Below are positions 62,701-64,000 of a stretch of DNA of 64,000 bases, piece after piece. The DNA lies in contig DAIDDL010000003.1 of the NCBI GenBank assembly GCA_027309085.1, positions 109,174-173,173 on the forward strand. The letters run 5' to 3'. The notes beneath the pieces are model-generated. The model saw only the letters and a program-made list of their open reading frames with translations, was not told the origin of the DNA and ran no database searches. The stretch is from Sulfobacillus sp. GTDB taxonomy: Bacteria > Bacillota > Sulfobacillia > Sulfobacillales > Sulfobacillaceae. The position numbers were made by a program, and so were the translations under genes. The first letter of the stretch is position 1, and the number at the start of each line of letters is the position of its first letter.

Positions 62701-63300
62701 CTCAGTATTATCTGTGCTGCCAGGCTGGCCTGGTGCCTTCCATTTAGGCGGTCCATTGTTAGTCGTTGGGTGGGTACACGCGTCCGTCGTTCCAGAGCAC
62801 TGCGTAGCAACGGACGGATGCGGGCTCTGGACAGCTGACCGACCCATGTAGTGTTATGTCCGCCGAGTATGGGTGGAGAGGGTTTGGTCGCTAAGCAGAC
62901 TGCTGGGAGGTTCTTGGCGAGCACTTTTGCCCGCGGTAGCGTCGGTCCAGAGCACATGGGGTGCGGCGCTGCGCGGACTCTGGACCGGTCGACTGCCCTT
63001 GGGCGGTATCCTCTCTAAAGGGAGAGCGTTCGCAGAGAGTCTGTATGCAGCGGAGGAGGTTGAGAAAAACACGTACATTTTCGGCGTTGCAGCTCGTAAC
63101 CTCGTTATCCCTGCAGGGGGAGAACCTGCGACGCTAAATTGCCCATTCAGCGTCAAGCCAAGTGGACGTATTGGCTGGGTGACCACCGATGCGAAAGCTC
63201 CACAGGTCATGTCCTCGCCGCCGCAAGGTGGGGTCCATCAGGAGGGCTAGCCATCGATCGGGCCGCAACATCAAGTGAATCCTGCCGCCTCGTCAATGTA
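62701..63300. other. Region of about 600 bp, no gene seen
   Basis: Overlapping ORFs on both strands have no recognisable family. Two similar hairpins (CCAGAG ... CTCTGG arms) lie near 62791-62834 and 62948-62988 and may be element ends. Confidence 0.35.
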
Positions 63301-64000
63301 CCCCGCGTGCAGGGGATTTGCGGGAAAAGTCAGGACGCCGAGCCCGGTGCCGAAGGGCGAAGGCAGTCTCTCTGGGTCAAGAATGGGTGCATGCAGCCCA
63401 GAGGGCCTGCGGGGTATGGGGAGCGGCACGATCGAAAAGGATGACGAGCAAAGCGAGGAACGACTCCGCCCCCGCCGGAAACACCCGTGAACGGCAGGGC
63501 CGCGCGTATAAGCGCAGAACGTGAAGTCGCGCGGTGGGACGGAGCCAGGCAGATCGGGTCGTAGTACCGAGGAGGCTGAGGACAACATAACCTCGGCGGA
63601 GGAAAGGACCCGTGGACGTTCCATGAGAGGCCGGAGGCCACGGCGAGGGCGCTGAACCTCGAGACCCGTGTCAACCTTCTGAACCTCTCCGTATGCCGGA
63701 GCCAACTCGGCCGTGCTGGGGGAATAGGCGGGTGCTTTTAACCCTAAGTGCGACACCCCAATGCGGAACCCACCGCCGGACAGCAGAGCCGGACCCCGGT
63801 GGTCACCAGATGCACACAGGGGGGCCGAGGCAGACTCCGGGAGGAGTGGACGTTTGAAGCCGTACTGGGGAAATTGCGTCACGAAGTTATGTTCGAGATG
63901 AGGGCAGATCCCTCGGTGGCGCGGTGTAGGCGGAGCCATCAAACCACCCCAAGCGGCTGGGGCACAATGGCCTCGGTCGTGAGCGTTGGGGAAAAGGCAT
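63301..64000 (+). mobile_element. Probable group II intron, 5' RNA part (continues beyond window)
   Basis: The stretch has the stop-rich, GC-rich, highly structured look of a bacterial group II intron RNA domain I and the leader of its reverse transcriptase. Segments such as GTGAACGGCAG, GTGAAGTCGCGCGGTGGG and TCGTAGTACCGAGGAGGC, and the order in which they occur, match what I recall of introns upstream of ltrA-type genes. The 5' boundary may be the GTGC at 63307. The long minus-strand ORF across it is not a gene. The reverse transcriptase itself would lie past 64000. Confidence 0.5.

Noticed and set aside
63271..63942. 223-codon minus-strand ORF
   Set aside because: Antisense to the intron-like RNA region; ORFs of this kind are common artefacts in structured GC-rich intron sequence.

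Overview
The window looks like a chromosomal segment of a Gram-positive (Firmicutes-type) heterotroph. Starts are preceded by strong AGGAGG-type ribosome binding sites, TTG and GTG starts are common, and substrate-binding proteins are lipoproteins. A Sulfobacillus/Alicyclobacillus-like host is a guess that cannot be settled from sequence alone. Almost everything is catabolic: aromatic/acyl-CoA genes, several sugar or organic-acid modules each with its own regulator, and a large load of decayed insertion sequences, truncated copies and chimeric ORFs. No tRNA, rRNA or CRISPR array was seen.

Layout. 1-10.6 kb: aromatic/acyl-CoA region (kinase-like APH protein, HpaB-family monooxygenase, thiolase, MFS carrier, a crotonase/benzoate-CoA-ligase chimera, an IpdAB-like CoA-transferase pair, a PaaX-type regulator, a hot-dog thioesterase). 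10.7-20.7 kb: decay zone with an MFS gene, a LacI gene broken by a 4-bp duplication, ribokinase/polyol-dehydrogenase remnants, a secreted protein, an amino-acid permease relic, a divergent XRE/DUF2726 pair and an ISL3 relic. 20.7-32.6 kb: an intact catabolic operon (LacI, ribose-type ABC importer, SnoaL-like protein, two SDR dehydrogenases, a lactonase-like hydrolase, thiolase, CoA-transferase, glycerate kinase). 32.6-37.1 kb: IS relics, truncated second copies of the MFS and secreted-protein genes, and a membrane Mrr-like nuclease (frameshifted) next to a HEPN-like protein. 38.0-40.4 kb: MFS carrier plus DapA-family lyase. 41.4-45.9 kb: ACS-type carrier, IclR regulator, CaiB-type CoA-transferase and HMG-CoA-lyase-like enzyme. 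46-51.4 kb: IS graveyard (ISAzo13, IS3, IS110, IS21, ISL3-end mini-element) around one methyltransferase gene. 51.6-62.1 kb: sugar module (CUT1 importer without ATPase, class II aldolase, PfkB kinase, DeoR regulator, AgaS-like SIS protein; divergently FGGY kinase, GH4 glycosidase, flavin-reductase-like protein). 62.4-64 kb: IS3 relic and the 5' part of a probable group II intron.

The most interesting system is the 20.8-32.6 kb operon. Its parts fit an oxidative, CoA-dependent route for a 2-deoxy sugar such as 2-deoxyribose: oxidation, lactone opening, 3-oxidation, CoA transfer, thiolytic cleavage to acetyl-CoA and a glyceroyl unit, then glycerate phosphorylation. This is an inference from gene content.
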